Source: Candidatus Latescibacterota bacterium (GTDB lineage: Bacteria; Latescibacterota; UBA2968; UBA8231). From it: DNA of 64,000 bases. The translations under genes were made by a program, and so were the position numbers. Position 1 is the first letter of the stretch. The number at the start of each line of letters is the position of its first letter. Shown piece after piece: positions 11,086-21,289 of the stretch. The notes beneath the pieces are model-generated. The model had not been told where the DNA came from and did no database searches. It saw only the letters and a list, made by a program, of their open reading frames with translations. The stretch covers positions 124,001-188,000 of the forward strand of contig JAJEIO010000049.1 in assembly GCA_022827835.1 (NCBI GenBank), written 5' to 3'.

Positions 11086-14000
11086 ATGCTACTCGCCTTT
11101 GTCGGCCCCCCGGCCCTGTCGTCCCTTCGCCGCCGGTCGCTCCTAGCGCGCTGTCAGCGTTGTGCGCCCGAAGTTGAAGATCTGAGTGCCACGTACTTCT
11201 ATGCCGTGCAATGTGTGCGCGCCTTAGCTGACGACGAGCGGGCGCGGCTCATGCGCATCCTCGACGTGGACGCTACCCTGCCAGAGCGGGCGCACAACGA
11301 GGTGGCCATTGGCCCGCGACCGGGCACGACGTCGCCGTGGTCGAGCAAAGCCACCGACATCCTCAAAAACTGCGGCCTTGAATTCGTGCGTCGCGTCGAG
11401 CGCGGCACACTGTATGCCTTTGCCGCCGATACCGTGCCCAGCACAGTCTTGCCGCTGCTCTACGACCGCATGATCGAGGCCCCGCTCGACTTGTTAGATA
11501 CCCTCTTTCGCCGCGTGGAGCCCAAGCCACTGGTCCACATCCCGGTGCGGGCCGAGGGGCGGTGTGCGCTCGTGGATGCCAATCGCGAGATGGGCTTGGC
11601 TCTTTCGGACGAGGAGATTGACTACGCGCTGCACGCCTTTGCCGGCCGCGACCCGACCGATGTGGAGTTGATGATGTTTGCGGTGGTCAACTCCGAGCAC
11701 TGCCGCCACAAAATTTTCAACGCCGATTGGATCATCGACGGGCAGCACGAGGCGCGCTCGCTCTTCGCCATGATTCGCCACACGCACGCGGCTCATCCCG
11801 AAGGCACGGTTAAGGCGTATTCCGACAACGCCGGCGTGATCGAGGGATTTGATGTACCGGTCTTTGGTCCAGACGAGGATTTTCGCTATGGCTATCGCCA
11901 GCGGCAGACCCACGTCTTGATCAAGGTCGAGACCCACAATCATCCTACGGCCATCGCGCCCTATCCCGGAGCCTCTACGGGAGTCGGGGGAGAGATCCGC
12001 GACGAGGGGGCGGCTGGCATGGGTGGCTGGTCGCAGGCGGGCCTGTCCGCCTTTTTTACCTCGCATCTGCGCCTGCCCGAGTTTGCCCAGCCGTGGGAAA
12101 AAGAGCGCGCTGCTTTCCCGGACCGCTTGGCAACCCCACTCGCCATTATGACCGAAGGGCCAATCGGCGGCGCGGCCTTTGGCAATGAATTCGGCCGGCC
12201 CAACATTCTCGGGATGTTCCGCACCCTAGAAGACGACAGCACTGGGGTGTGGCGCGGCTACCACAAGCCGATTATGGTCGCCGGTGGCGTCGGTCTCATC
12301 GACGCTGCGCACGTGGAGAAGAAAACTCCGACTGAGGGCGATTGCGTCATTCAGCTCGGGGGGCCGGCCATGCTCATCGGCCTCGGCGGGGGCGCGGCCT
12401 CTAGCATGGACACGGGTGCCAACAGTGAAGACCTCGACTTTGCTTCGGTGCAGCGCGACAACCCCGAGATGCAGCGCCGCTGCCAAGAGCTAATCAGCCG
12501 CTGCATCTCACTCGGTGCGGAAAATCCCATCATCAGCATCCACGATGTGGGGGCCGGTGGTTTGTCCAACGCCTGTCCGGAGTTGGTGGCAGACGTGGGT
12601 GCGCACTTTGACTTGCGTGCCATTCACAACGACGACCCGGGCATGAGTCCGATGCAGATTTGGAGCAATGAGGCGCAAGAGCGCTACGTGCTGGTGGTGG
12701 GCCGCGCCGATTTGAATCGCTTTGCCGAGTTGGCCGCGCGCGAGCGCTGCCTGTTTGCGGTCATCGGCGAGATCACTGGCGATGGCACGCTGTCGCTCGA
12801 CGACGCGCTACTGGGCGGCAAGCCCATCGACGACCTCGACCTAGCGGTGATTTTGGGCAAGCCGCCCAAGATGCTGCGCCGGGCGACGCGCAGCCAACCC
12901 GTGCAGCAGTGCCTCGACTTAGGGGAGCCTTCGATAGCCGAGGCCGCCGAGCGCGTGCTCCGCTTTCCGGCCGTAGCGGCCAAGACCTTCCTCATCACCA
13001 TTGCCGACCGCACGGTCACCGGCTTGGTGGCCCGCGATCAGATGGTTGGTCCCTATCAGGTGTCGGTCGCGGATTTAGCTCTGACTTGTCACTCCTTTCA
13101 GGGGTACACGGGGTCGGCCATGGCCATGGGCGAGCGCACGCCGCTCGCTTTGGTGGATGCGCCGGCGTCCGGGCGTATGGCTATTGCCGAGGCCGTTACC
13201 AACATTGCCGCGGCGCACATTGGCTCGATTCACCGCATCAAGCTGTCGGGGAACTGGATGTGCGCCTGCGGCGAAGAGGGCGAAGACGCGGCTCTGTACG
13301 ACACAGTGCGCGCAGTGGGGTTGGAGTTTTGTCCGGCGGTGGGGGTGTCGATCCCGGTGGGGAAAGACTCGTTATCCATGCGGGCGGTGTGGGAAGACGC
13401 CGAGGGCGCGGCGCACAAGGTAGTCGCTCCTTTGAGCTTGGTCGTCTCGGCCTTTGCACCAGTAGAAGACGTGCGCCGCCACGCCACGCCCGATCTAAAG
13501 CGAGGTGGTGACACCCGGCTGTTGCTCGTGGATTTGGGCCGCAGACGAAACCGCCTCGGCGGCTCCTGTCTAGCCCAAGTGTACAACCAAATCGGCAGCG
13601 AGGCCCCAGACGTAGATGCAGGCGATGTGCGCGGTTTGTACGAGGCCGTGCAGAACTTGCTCGACCAAGATCTCGTACTCGCGTATCACGACCGCTCCGA
13701 TGGCGGCCTTTTCACTGCGGTAGCCGAGATGGCGTTTGCTGGTCGCTGCGGCGTGGAGTTGGAAGTTGGCGTGTTGGGCCGCGACCCGCTCGCCGCGCTT
13801 TTTTGCGAGGAAGTGGGCGCTGTGATCCAATACCGCGCCGAAGATGAGGAAGCCGTGTACAAGGTCTTTGAGGACCAGGGCATCGCCGATTTGGTGCACG
13901 ACGTGGGCCAGCCCGTTGACGACTTACACCTGCGCGTTCGCAGTGGCGATGATCTCGTCTATGACGTCCCACTGCTCGACCTCCACGCGACGTGGGCTGA

Positions 14001-14922
14001 GCTGACGTATCGGATGCAGGCCCACCGCGACGACCCGGACTGCGCCCGCGAGGAGTACGAAGCTCTTGCCGATGGCCAAGACCCAGGCCTGAATTTTCAC
14101 TTGGCGCACGAAGCTGCTCCGACCATAGGAGGGAAAGCGCGTCCCCGCGTGGCGATACTGCGCGAGCAGGGTATCAACGGCCAAGTGGAAATGGCCGCGG
14201 CTTTTGACGCTGCCGCTTGCGAGGCGGTTGACGTGACTATGACCGACCTGTTGGAAGGCCGCGTCGAATTGAGTTCGTTTCACGGGCTAGCTGCTTGCGG
14301 CGGCTTTAGCTACGGCGATGTGCTCGGAGCCGGGGCTGGTTGGGCGCGTTCGATCCTCTTCCACGACCGCTTGCGCGACCAATTCGCCGCCTTTTTCAAG
14401 CGACCGGATACCTTTTCCCTAGGGGTGTGCAATGGCTGCCAAATGCTGTCGCACCTCAAGGAGTTGATTCCGGGCGCAGCCGCCTGGCCGCAATTTGTGC
14501 GCAATCGCTCCGAGCAGTTTGAGGCGCGGGTTGCCACTGTAGAGGTACTGGAGAACTGCTCGGTGCTTTTACGCGGCATGGAAGGGTCGCGTCTGCCCAT
14601 TGCGGTGGCACACGGCGAGGGCCGCGTCCAATTCGGCGATGAGCGGGCACTGGGACGAGCGCAAATAGAAAATCAGCTCTGCTTGCGCTACGTGGATAAC
14701 TACGGCGATCCGGCCGATCGCTATCCGTCCAATCCCAACGGCTCGCCCGCAGGACTGACCGCTTTCACTAGCGCCGATGGCCGTGCCACCATTATGATGC
14801 CGCACCCAGAGCGCGTCTTCCGCAATGTCCAGCTTTCCTGGCGTCCGGCGGAGTGGACGAGCGAAGAGGGGCCGTGGCTCAAGCTATTTCAGAACGCCCG
14901 CGATTTTGCCGACCAAAGCTAG
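11086..14922 (+). CDS. purL: phosphoribosylformylglycinamidine synthase (long PurL)
   Basis: 1278 aa; [42 protein letters not shown]-terminal glutaminase [10 protein letters not shown] and MPHPERVFR. Confidence 0.97.
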   Translation: MLLAFVGPPALSSLRRRSLLARCQRCAPEVEDLSATYFYAVQCVRALADDERARLMRILDVDATLPERAHNEVAIGPRPGTTSPWSSKATDILKNCGLEFVRRVERGTLYAFAADTVPSTVLPLLYDRMIEAPLDLLDTLFRRVEPKPLVHIPVRAEGRCALVDANREMGLALSDEEIDYALHAFAGRDPTDVELMMFAVVNSEHCRHKIFNADWIIDGQHEARSLFAMIRHTHAAHPEGTVKAYSDNAGVIEGFDVPVFGPDEDFRYGYRQRQTHVLIKVETHNHPTAIAPYPGASTGVGGEIRDEGAAGMGGWSQAGLSAFFTSHLRLPEFAQPWEKERAAFPDRLATPLAIMTEGPIGGAAFGNEFGRPNILGMFRTLEDDSTGVWRGYHKPIMVAGGVGLIDAAHVEKKTPTEGDCVIQLGGPAMLIGLGGGAASSMDTGANSEDLDFASVQRDNPEMQRRCQELISRCISLGAENPIISIHDVGAGGLSNACPELVADVGAHFDLRAIHNDDPGMSPMQIWSNEAQERYVLVVGRADLNRFAELAARERCLFAVIGEITGDGTLSLDDALLGGKPIDDLDLAVILGKPPKMLRRATRSQPVQQCLDLGEPSIAEAAERVLRFPAVAAKTFLITIADRTVTGLVARDQMVGPYQVSVADLALTCHSFQGYTGSAMAMGERTPLALVDAPASGRMAIAEAVTNIAAAHIGSIHRIKLSGNWMCACGEEGEDAALYDTVRAVGLEFCPAVGVSIPVGKDSLSMRAVWEDAEGAAHKVVAPLSLVVSAFAPVEDVRRHATPDLKRGGDTRLLLVDLGRRRNRLGGSCLAQVYNQIGSEAPDVDAGDVRGLYEAVQNLLDQDLVLAYHDRSDGGLFTAVAEMAFAGRCGVELEVGVLGRDPLAALFCEEVGAVIQYRAEDEEAVYKVFEDQGIADLVHDVGQPVDDLHLRVRSGDDLVYDVPLLDLHATWAELTYRMQAHRDDPDCAREEYEALADGQDPGLNFHLAHEAAPTIGGKARPRVAILREQGINGQVEMAAAFDAAACEAVDVTMTDLLEGRVELSSFHGLAACGGFSYGDVLGAGAGWARSILFHDRLRDQFAAFFKRPDTFSLGVCNGCQMLSHLKELIPGAAAWPQFVRNRSEQFEARVATVEVLENCSVLLRGMEGSRLPIAVAHGEGRVQFGDERALGRAQIENQLCLRYVDNYGDPADRYPSNPNGSPAGLTAFTSADGRATIMMPHPERVFRNVQLSWRPAEWTSEEGPWLKLFQNARDFADQS

Positions 14923-14988
14923 GTTGACGCCTTTCCTGCACACGGCCAAACTATAGCCCTTTCACATCACTCCAAGCTAGGAGCATCC

Positions 14989-15972
14989 ATGACCTCACCC
15001 ATCCGCTGGGGCATCCTCGGCCCGGGTAGCATTGCCCACAAATTTGCCGTCGGCCTCCAGGCCATTTCCGAAGGGGAGTTGGTTGCCGTTGGTTCGCGCG
15101 ATCGGCAGCGCGCCGACGCCTTTGCCGACCAGTACGGTGCCCCCAACCGCCACGCCTCGTACGAAGCCCTCAGTGCCGATCCCGACATCGACGCGGTGTA
15201 CGTGGCGACCCCTCATCCTTTCCACAAAGACAATTCGATCCTCTGTCTCGAAGCTGGCAAGGCCGTGCTCTGCGAGAAGCCCTTTACCATCAACGCGGCC
15301 GAAGCCGAAGCCGTCGTCGCCTGTGCCCGCGCCAATGGCGTCTTTCTGATGGAGGCCATGTGGTCTCGCTACCTGCCCATTATGGTGCAGGTGCGCCAGT
15401 GGCTCGACGCTGGGGCCATTGGTGAGCCGCTCATAGTCAGTGCTGACTTTGGTTTCCGCGCGGGCGTCAATCCCGATGGTCGGCTTTTTAACCTCGCTTT
15501 GGGCGGCGGTGCCCTGCTCGACATTGGCATTTACGTCGTCTCCTTTGCGGCGATGGTGCTTGGCTCGCAACCAGCGCAGATCGCTGCGGCCGCACACCTC
15601 GGCGAGACAGGCGTTGACGAGCAAACCGGCATCGTGCTTCGCTATAGCGGTGGTGCCATCGCCAACCTCTCTTGTGCCATCCGCGCTTCGACCTCGCACG
15701 AAGCGCGCATCGTCGGCAGCGAGGGGACGATTGTCATTGATCCGTCGTGGTGGAAAGGCGAAAGCGCCACGCTCAAAGCCGAGGGGCGCGAAGAGCGCAT
15801 CGAATTGCCCTTGGCGGGCAATGGCTACAACTACGAGGCGCAAGAAGTCGCCCGCTGTCTCGGCGAAGGTCTGACGGAGAGCGCGGTTATGCCGCTCGAC
15901 GAAACTGTGGCGCTGATGCGGATCCTCGACGAAATCCGCGCTCAGATCGGCCTAAAATACCCAATGGAATAG
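14989..15972 (+). CDS. Gfo/Idh/MocA family oxidoreductase
   Basis: GILGPGSIAHKFAVGL, CEKPFTINAAEAEAV, ALLDIGIYVVSFA. Confidence 0.92.
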   Translation: MTSPIRWGILGPGSIAHKFAVGLQAISEGELVAVGSRDRQRADAFADQYGAPNRHASYEALSADPDIDAVYVATPHPFHKDNSILCLEAGKAVLCEKPFTINAAEAEAVVACARANGVFLMEAMWSRYLPIMVQVRQWLDAGAIGEPLIVSADFGFRAGVNPDGRLFNLALGGGALLDIGIYVVSFAAMVLGSQPAQIAAAAHLGETGVDEQTGIVLRYSGGAIANLSCAIRASTSHEARIVGSEGTIVIDPSWWKGESATLKAEGREERIELPLAGNGYNYEAQEVARCLGEGLTESAVMPLDETVALMRILDEIRAQIGLKYPME

Positions 15973-15986
15973 AAAGGAACGCACTC

Positions 15987-16955
15987 GTGCAATACGGCAA
16001 CGTACAAGGCATCAAAAAAAAGATCTCGCGCATAGTTCAAGGCTCCATCATGCTCAATCGCAGCAACAAGGAAGAAGGCTTTGACCTGCTCGACGCCGCT
16101 TGGCAGGCTGGCATCACGACCTACGATTCGGCTCACGGTTACGGTGGCGGAGAAGTGGACCGCATGCTCGGGCTGTGGATGGAGGCAAGGGGCAACCGCG
16201 ATGAAATCGTCATCATCGGCAAGGGTGCGCATCTCAACCAGGACCGCAACCGCGTCACTCCGTACGACATCGCCTCGGACATGGCCGACTCGCTCGTGCG
16301 CCTGCGCTCCGACTATATCGACCTCTACCTGTTGCACCGCGACGATCCGGCGGTTCCGGTCGGCCCCATCGTCGAGGCGCTCAACGAGCATCATGCGGCC
16401 GGCCGCATCCACGCCTTTGGCGGCTCGAATTGGACGCCGGAGCGCTTGGCCGAGGCCAATGAATACGCGGACAAACGCGGGCTCGTGCCTTTTGCCGCCT
16501 CCAGTCCAAACTTCAGCTTGGCAGATCAGATCGCCGAGCCGTGGAAGGATTGTCTGTCGATTGCCGGGCCGGGCCAAGCTGCCGCCCGTGCGTGGTACGC
16601 GGAACACAACATGCCGCTTTTTACTTGGTCGAGCGTGGCCCGCGGCTTTTTCTCGGGCAAAGTCACCCGCGACAACGCCGAGCAAGTGCGCGACCAATTC
16701 GACGGCACTATGCCCAAATCGTACTACTGCGAAGAAAACTTCACACGGCTCGACCGCGCGTGGGTACTGGCTGAAGAAAAGGGGTTGTCAGTGCCGCAGA
16801 TCGCCTTGTCGTACGTGCTCAGCTACCCGCTCGACATCTATGCCTTGGTCGGCAGCATGAGCGGCGATGAGATCGCGGCGAACATTCAAACGCTCGACAA
16901 TCCGCTCAGTGAGGCGGAGATGGCGTGGCTGGATTTACGGAGTGAGGAGCGCTAA
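15987..16955 (+). CDS. aldo/keto reductase
   Basis: GTG start after an agaaagga RBS; YDSAHGYGGGEVDRMLG, YIDLYLLHRDDP, YVLSYPLDIYALVGS. Confidence 0.9.
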   Translation: MQYGNVQGIKKKISRIVQGSIMLNRSNKEEGFDLLDAAWQAGITTYDSAHGYGGGEVDRMLGLWMEARGNRDEIVIIGKGAHLNQDRNRVTPYDIASDMADSLVRLRSDYIDLYLLHRDDPAVPVGPIVEALNEHHAAGRIHAFGGSNWTPERLAEANEYADKRGLVPFAASSPNFSLADQIAEPWKDCLSIAGPGQAAARAWYAEHNMPLFTWSSVARGFFSGKVTRDNAEQVRDQFDGTMPKSYYCEENFTRLDRAWVLAEEKGLSVPQIALSYVLSYPLDIYALVGSMSGDEIAANIQTLDNPLSEAEMAWLDLRSEER

Positions 16956-16956
16956 C

Positions 16957-18417
16957 ATGGCTAAGCAACCTAATGTTGTCGTCCTGATGTCCGACCAGCA
17001 GCGGCTCGACACGGTGAGCTGCTACGGACTGAACGAGGTGTGCCGGACGCCGCACATTGACGCCTTGGCTGCGCGCGGCGTGCGCTTTGACTCGGCGTTC
17101 ACGCCGACCGCGATCTGCTCGCCGGCCCGCGCTTCCTTTTACACGGGTCTTTACCCGCACAAGCACGGGGTTACGGCCAACGGCCTGTGTTTGCGCGAGG
17201 GCGTGCGCGGGTTGAACCACTATCTGGACGAGGTCGGCTATCGCTGCGGGTACGCCGGCAAGTGGCACGTGGATGAGCAGACCGGCCCGACGGGCTACGG
17301 ATTTGCGGGGCAGGACTTTATGGGCTACGCCTTTCCGGGGTCTGACCTGTTGCCCGGCTTGCAGTTCGGGGCTAAGCCGAGGGGACACAACCCGTATGCC
17401 GATTATCTCAAAGAGCGTGGCTTTGACCCGCCGCCGACGGTCTCGCACCGCTTTGTTGGGACCAATCCCTCGAATCAGGCGCAGGAGATGTTCGCATTGC
17501 ACGAGGGGCCGGTCGAGTCGTGCATTGAGTATTTCGTCGCCGAGGAAGCCAAGCGCGTGCTCGACGAAGTGGCTACTGGTGAGCAGCCCTTCTTTTTGTG
17601 GGCCAACTTTTGGGGACCGCACAGTCCGTCACTGGTGCCGGAGCCGTACTTTTCCATGTACGATCCAAAGGCCATTCCCGAACACCCCGGGTACGCCGAG
17701 ACCTTTGAGAAAAAGCCCTATCGCCAGCAGTTAATCGAGAAGCTGTGGGGGTTGGGCGACTACGGCTGGGCTGGGTTTCAGGAAATCGCCGCTCGCTACT
17801 TTGGGCATTGTACGCTCATCGACGACATGGTCGGCAGGGTAGTGGCTCACTTGGAACAACTGGGCGTCCTCGACAACACCATCATCGTCTATACTGCCGA
17901 TCACGGCGACTGTCTCGGCGCACACAAGCTGATCGAGAAAGGCGAATTCATGTACGACGAGATCTACCGCATCCCGCTCGTCATCGCCCATCCCGACTGC
18001 CAAGCTCCCGGCACGGCCTGCGACGAGTTCGTCTATTTGCACGAAATCATGCTCTCGTCGCTCGACGCTGCTGGTCTCGAAGTTCCCGCCGACCTCGACG
18101 GCCAGTCCTTTCTCCCGGCCATTGAGGGACGCCCGTTTGCGAACGGTCGCGAGGAAGTGTACTGCGTGTTCGACCGCCATTTTACGGTCGCCAACCAGCG
18201 CATGGTCCGCACCCGCACCCATCAGTTCACTTTTAATTCGGGCGATCCGGGCGAGTTGTACGATTTGCAACGCGATCCCTATCAACTCGACAATGTGTAT
18301 GGCGATCCGGCGTACGAGGCTGTGCGTCAAGACCTGCTGGGGCGGATGGGCCGCTACATGGAGGAATTGGGCGATCCGTTGCGCGGGTGGTTTGGGCGGA
18401 TTAAGGGCGCGTATTGA
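16957..18417 (+). CDS. sulfatase (arylsulfatase/choline sulfatase-like)
   Basis: PNVVVLMSDQQRLDT, formylglycine motif CSPARASFYTG, YTADHGDCLGAHKLIEKGEFMY. Confidence 0.93.
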   Translation: MAKQPNVVVLMSDQQRLDTVSCYGLNEVCRTPHIDALAARGVRFDSAFTPTAICSPARASFYTGLYPHKHGVTANGLCLREGVRGLNHYLDEVGYRCGYAGKWHVDEQTGPTGYGFAGQDFMGYAFPGSDLLPGLQFGAKPRGHNPYADYLKERGFDPPPTVSHRFVGTNPSNQAQEMFALHEGPVESCIEYFVAEEAKRVLDEVATGEQPFFLWANFWGPHSPSLVPEPYFSMYDPKAIPEHPGYAETFEKKPYRQQLIEKLWGLGDYGWAGFQEIAARYFGHCTLIDDMVGRVVAHLEQLGVLDNTIIVYTADHGDCLGAHKLIEKGEFMYDEIYRIPLVIAHPDCQAPGTACDEFVYLHEIMLSSLDAAGLEVPADLDGQSFLPAIEGRPFANGREEVYCVFDRHFTVANQRMVRTRTHQFTFNSGDPGELYDLQRDPYQLDNVYGDPAYEAVRQDLLGRMGRYMEELGDPLRGWFGRIKGAY

Positions 18418-19753
18418 GGCCGCCGAAGCGGCAGACGATTTCGTAGAGCACCTGCGTTGCAAAGAGTAGTTCTTTCACGGGGGTGCGCTCGTCGTGGCCG
18501 TGGATCAGGGCCATTTCCTCCTCGCCCGGCTGCTGCCGATAGGGCATAAATCCGTAGATCTGGGTTTCCGGGCGGCGCGGCACAATGTGCTTGGCGTCGG
18601 TGCCGGCTGGCATCAGATAGGGGAGTACTGGCGCGTCTGGCTCGCGCTCCTGCATCACCTCGACGATCGTCTGAAAAAGCGGGGTATCGGACGACGCTTC
18701 CAACGGCGGCGTGTATTGGTCGATCTCAATGGCGACCTCATCGCCAACAAACGTCCTCAACTCGGTCACGAAGCTCTCAGCCGTCTGACCGGGCACTAAG
18801 CGCCCATCGATCCAAGCAATCGCCTCCCCCGGAATCACGTTGATCTTGGAACCGGCCTGTACCATGGTCGCCGATGCCGTGTTGTGCAGCACCGCGCCCA
18901 ACTCGCGGCGCAAGGTATTGCCGATGGGAAGTTCGCGCAGTGCAGCATCCGAGGTCACCGGGTCGAGCACTTGCTGCCACAGAGCGGCTTCGGCGGCTGG
19001 ACGGCGGCTGGCAATTCCCTCGACGAAGCGGCGCACGCTCGCGGACACGTGCGCGGGGAATACAGCTCCTTCCAAGCCGGCTAGAGCTTTGGACAGCTTG
19101 ACGATGGCGCTGTCGCCGTGCGGCATGGACCCGTGTCCTGGCCTTCCTCGGGCGATCAGACGCAATCGGCACAGCCCCTTTTGCCCGGTCTGGCAGGTGT
19201 AAAACCGCTGCTCGCCGACTGCGAAGTCGCTGCCACCGCCCTCGGTGATGATCAAAGGCGCGTCCCACAGTTCTGGTCGATTGTCGATGATCCACCCCGG
19301 CCCGTGATTGCCTTTGCCTGCTTCCTCGTCGGCAGTGGCGGCGAAGACGATGTCGCGGTTGAGTTGGACGTCTTCCCGTTGCAACAACAGCAATACCATC
19401 AGATTCGCTGCGACCATGTTCTTCATATCCAACGCACCGCGCCCCCACACGCAGCCGTCGGCCAGCGTGCCGGAGAAGGGCGGGTGGGTCCAGTGCTCCG
19501 GCTCGGCGGCTACCACGTCGGTATGTCCCAAGAGCATGAGCGGTGGTTCGCCGCCGCCGGTCAGCCGCGCGAGGACGTTGCCTCGCTCGGGCGCGGACTC
19601 GACGACGAGTGGATCAAAACCCGCCTGCCGCAGTATTCCTTCTAAATAGCGCGCGGCTTTGCTTTCGTTGCCCGGGGGGTTGGTGGTGTCGATGCGGATG
19701 AGGGCCTGCAAATATCCGGTTACTTCGGTGCGCACAGCTTCCCAGTCAATCAC
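18401..19753 (-). CDS. M20/M28-type metallopeptidase
   Basis: LLGHTDVVAAEPEHWTHPPFSG, GRGALDMKNMVAANL, ADEEAGKGNHG, GHGSMPHGDSAI. Confidence 0.92.
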   Translation of the reverse strand: MIDWEAVRTEVTGYLQALIRIDTTNPPGNESKAARYLEGILRQAGFDPLVVESAPERGNVLARLTGGGEPPLMLLGHTDVVAAEPEHWTHPPFSGTLADGCVWGRGALDMKNMVAANLMVLLLLQREDVQLNRDIVFAATADEEAGKGNHGPGWIIDNRPELWDAPLIITEGGGSDFAVGEQRFYTCQTGQKGLCRLRLIARGRPGHGSMPHGDSAIVKLSKALAGLEGAVFPAHVSASVRRFVEGIASRRPAAEAALWQQVLDPVTSDAALRELPIGNTLRRELGAVLHNTASATMVQAGSKINVIPGEAIAWIDGRLVPGQTAESFVTELRTFVGDEVAIEIDQYTPPLEASSDTPLFQTIVEVMQEREPDAPVLPYLMPAGTDAKHIVPRRPETQIYGFMPYRQQPGEEEMALIHGHDERTPVKELLFATQVLYEIVCRFGGLNTRP

Positions 19754-20145
19754 AATGGTTCCTTATTGACCAACAGTAGCCCGTCAACGGGAATCAGCCG
19801 TTGCCTTACGGGGTCTATCCCCAGCCGGAAAATCTCTAAAGTTACTGCTCCTAACAGGGGCTGAGTGGCTTCCGGTCCAAAGACGACGGGTACTATGAAT
19901 TCTTCACCCTCTAATCTCATCCAAGTTTGACCGATTCCGCGCTCCATTCTGCTGCCGTCGGCAAGTACAAAATTGGCTCTGCTGAGAGGGACCACTCCTA
20001 ATCTTCGCAGAAGGGCTTCAGGCAGCGTGGTGTAGGTCGCACCGGAATCTATCAGCGCATCAACAGCCTCAAAGTGCTGCCCTTGCGGATCACCTATTTC
20101 CAGTTCGACCTGAAAGGTTCCCATGTGCTTAACTCCTCTTGCCAA
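19750..20145 (-). CDS. retropepsin-like (clan AA) aspartic protease
   Basis: ALIDSGATYTTLPEALLRRLG and LLGAVTLEIFRLGID; start overlaps downstream peptidase gene. Confidence 0.75.
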   Translation of the reverse strand: MARGVKHMGTFQVELEIGDPQGQHFEAVDALIDSGATYTTLPEALLRRLGVVPLSRANFVLADGSRMERGIGQTWMRLEGEEFIVPVVFGPEATQPLLGAVTLEIFRLGIDPVRQRLIPVDGLLLVNKEPL

Positions 20146-20320
20146 ATTAACAGGGCCCTGTCCCTACAATATAGTGCAATAACGGCACGAACTTCAGCCA
20201 ATTTCGCATGACACCTGCCAATTTTTCCAGGCCGTGCTGACAATACGGACAATGCCCTTTTTTGCGTTAAAAATAGCACAACTCTATTTATAACAATAAG
20301 ATATGTAAAATTTTAATATG

Positions 20321-20337
20321 TTGGCACGGCTTTTGCA
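20321..20337 (+). promoter_or_regulatory. sigma-54 (-24/-12) promoter for hsp20
   Basis: TTGGCACGGCTTTTGCA matches YTGGCACGRNNNTTGCW at every position, with GG-N10-GC spacing; 56 nt before the hsp20 ATG. Confidence 0.85.
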
Positions 20338-20392
20338 ATACAATGGGCGAAGGCCAGACAAACCAACCACCACTTAACAAGGAGAAAAGATC

Positions 20393-20854
20393 ATGGCCAT
20401 CAAGACTTTACTACCCACCGCTCGCGTCAGCAATCGCCCGTGGCGCAGCCCGTTCGACAACCTCGTGGATGCCTTCTTTGGCGAGGACTCGCGTCTGCCC
20501 GTTTTGACTGGCAACGCGGCTTTCAGCCCACGCATCGACGTCAAGGAAGACGACGCCTCCTTCGAAATCTCGGCCGAACTGCCGGGGTTGGAGGAGAAGG
20601 ACATCGAGATCACCGTCGATGAGGGAACGCTCGTGCTGCGGGGCGAAAAGAGCGCGGCTAGCGAAGAAAAGGAAGGCAAGTACTTCCGCCAGGAGCGCAT
20701 CTACGGTCGCTTCGAGCGCGCCTTCCACCTGCCCGATGGCGTGCAGGACGACGCCATCGAAGCCCAGTTCAAAAACGGCGTCCTCACCCTCCACCTGCCC
20801 AAGAAGGAGGAGGCGAAAAAGGTCGTCCGCCAGGTCGAAGTCAAGACCGGCTAG
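20393..20854 (+). CDS. Hsp20/alpha-crystallin small heat shock protein
   Basis: PRIDVKEDDASFEISAELPGLEEKDIEITVDEGTLVLRGEK, FERAFHLPDGV. Confidence 0.95.
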   Translation: MAIKTLLPTARVSNRPWRSPFDNLVDAFFGEDSRLPVLTGNAAFSPRIDVKEDDASFEISAELPGLEEKDIEITVDEGTLVLRGEKSAASEEKEGKYFRQERIYGRFERAFHLPDGVQDDAIEAQFKNGVLTLHLPKKEEAKKVVRQVEVKTG

Positions 20855-20871
20855 CCTGACCTAGACGCGCA

Positions 20872-20905
20872 AAAGGGGAAGGGCCTCGTGCCCTTCCCCT
20901 TTTTT
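20872..20905 (+). terminator. rho-independent terminator of hsp20
   Basis: aaaggggaagggc-ctcgt-gcccttcccctttttt: long perfect stem and T-run. Confidence 0.92.
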
Positions 20906-20935
20906 GTTCCTACACCGAATTAAGAGGGTTATAAA

Positions 20936-21268
20936 CTATGCCTTCCGCGCATTCTGCAATTTGCCCATCCAAGCAAGCACTACGATGACCACCGGCCAAA
21001 ACGTCGTATTGATTAAATCGTGTATGCTTGCCGTTATGGCCTTCAGGCGAAAGTGACCGAGAGAGACATAATCATATCTTAGATCGAGAATCTCCATCAA
21101 GGATGCTACAATTGCGACGGGGATCAAGCATCGCGCTTCAATTGAGCCTTTCTTCCAAAGGACTACAGCTAAGAAAAACACGATTAATCCTACGTGCATG
21201 TGGATTGAGTCTTTTGAAAGTTCCAAGATGGAGACGATTATTCTCTTTGCTTCTTGATATTCGGACAT
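20936..21268 (-). CDS. small integral membrane protein (VanZ-like?)
   Basis: 110 aa with several hydrophobic segments and SIHDLINTTFWPVVIVVL. Confidence 0.5.
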   Translation of the reverse strand: MSEYQEAKRIIVSILELSKDSIHMHVGLIVFFLAVVLWKKGSIEARCLIPVAIVASLMEILDLRYDYVSLGHFRLKAITASIHDLINTTFWPVVIVVLAWMGKLQNARKA

Positions 21269-21289
21269 TTTCCAATCTTCACTTCAAGT

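Noticed and set aside
12909-13511. 200-aa ORF inside purL
   Set aside because: Arg/Gly-rich alternate frame of an intact PurL.
14995-15843. 282-aa ORF antisense to the Gfo/Idh/MocA gene
   Set aside because: Mirror frame with no family motif, while the + strand gene is clear.
18401-18417. 17-bp convergent overlap of sulfatase and M20 peptidase
   Set aside because: Small tail-to-tail overlaps are common in compact genomes; not informative by itself.
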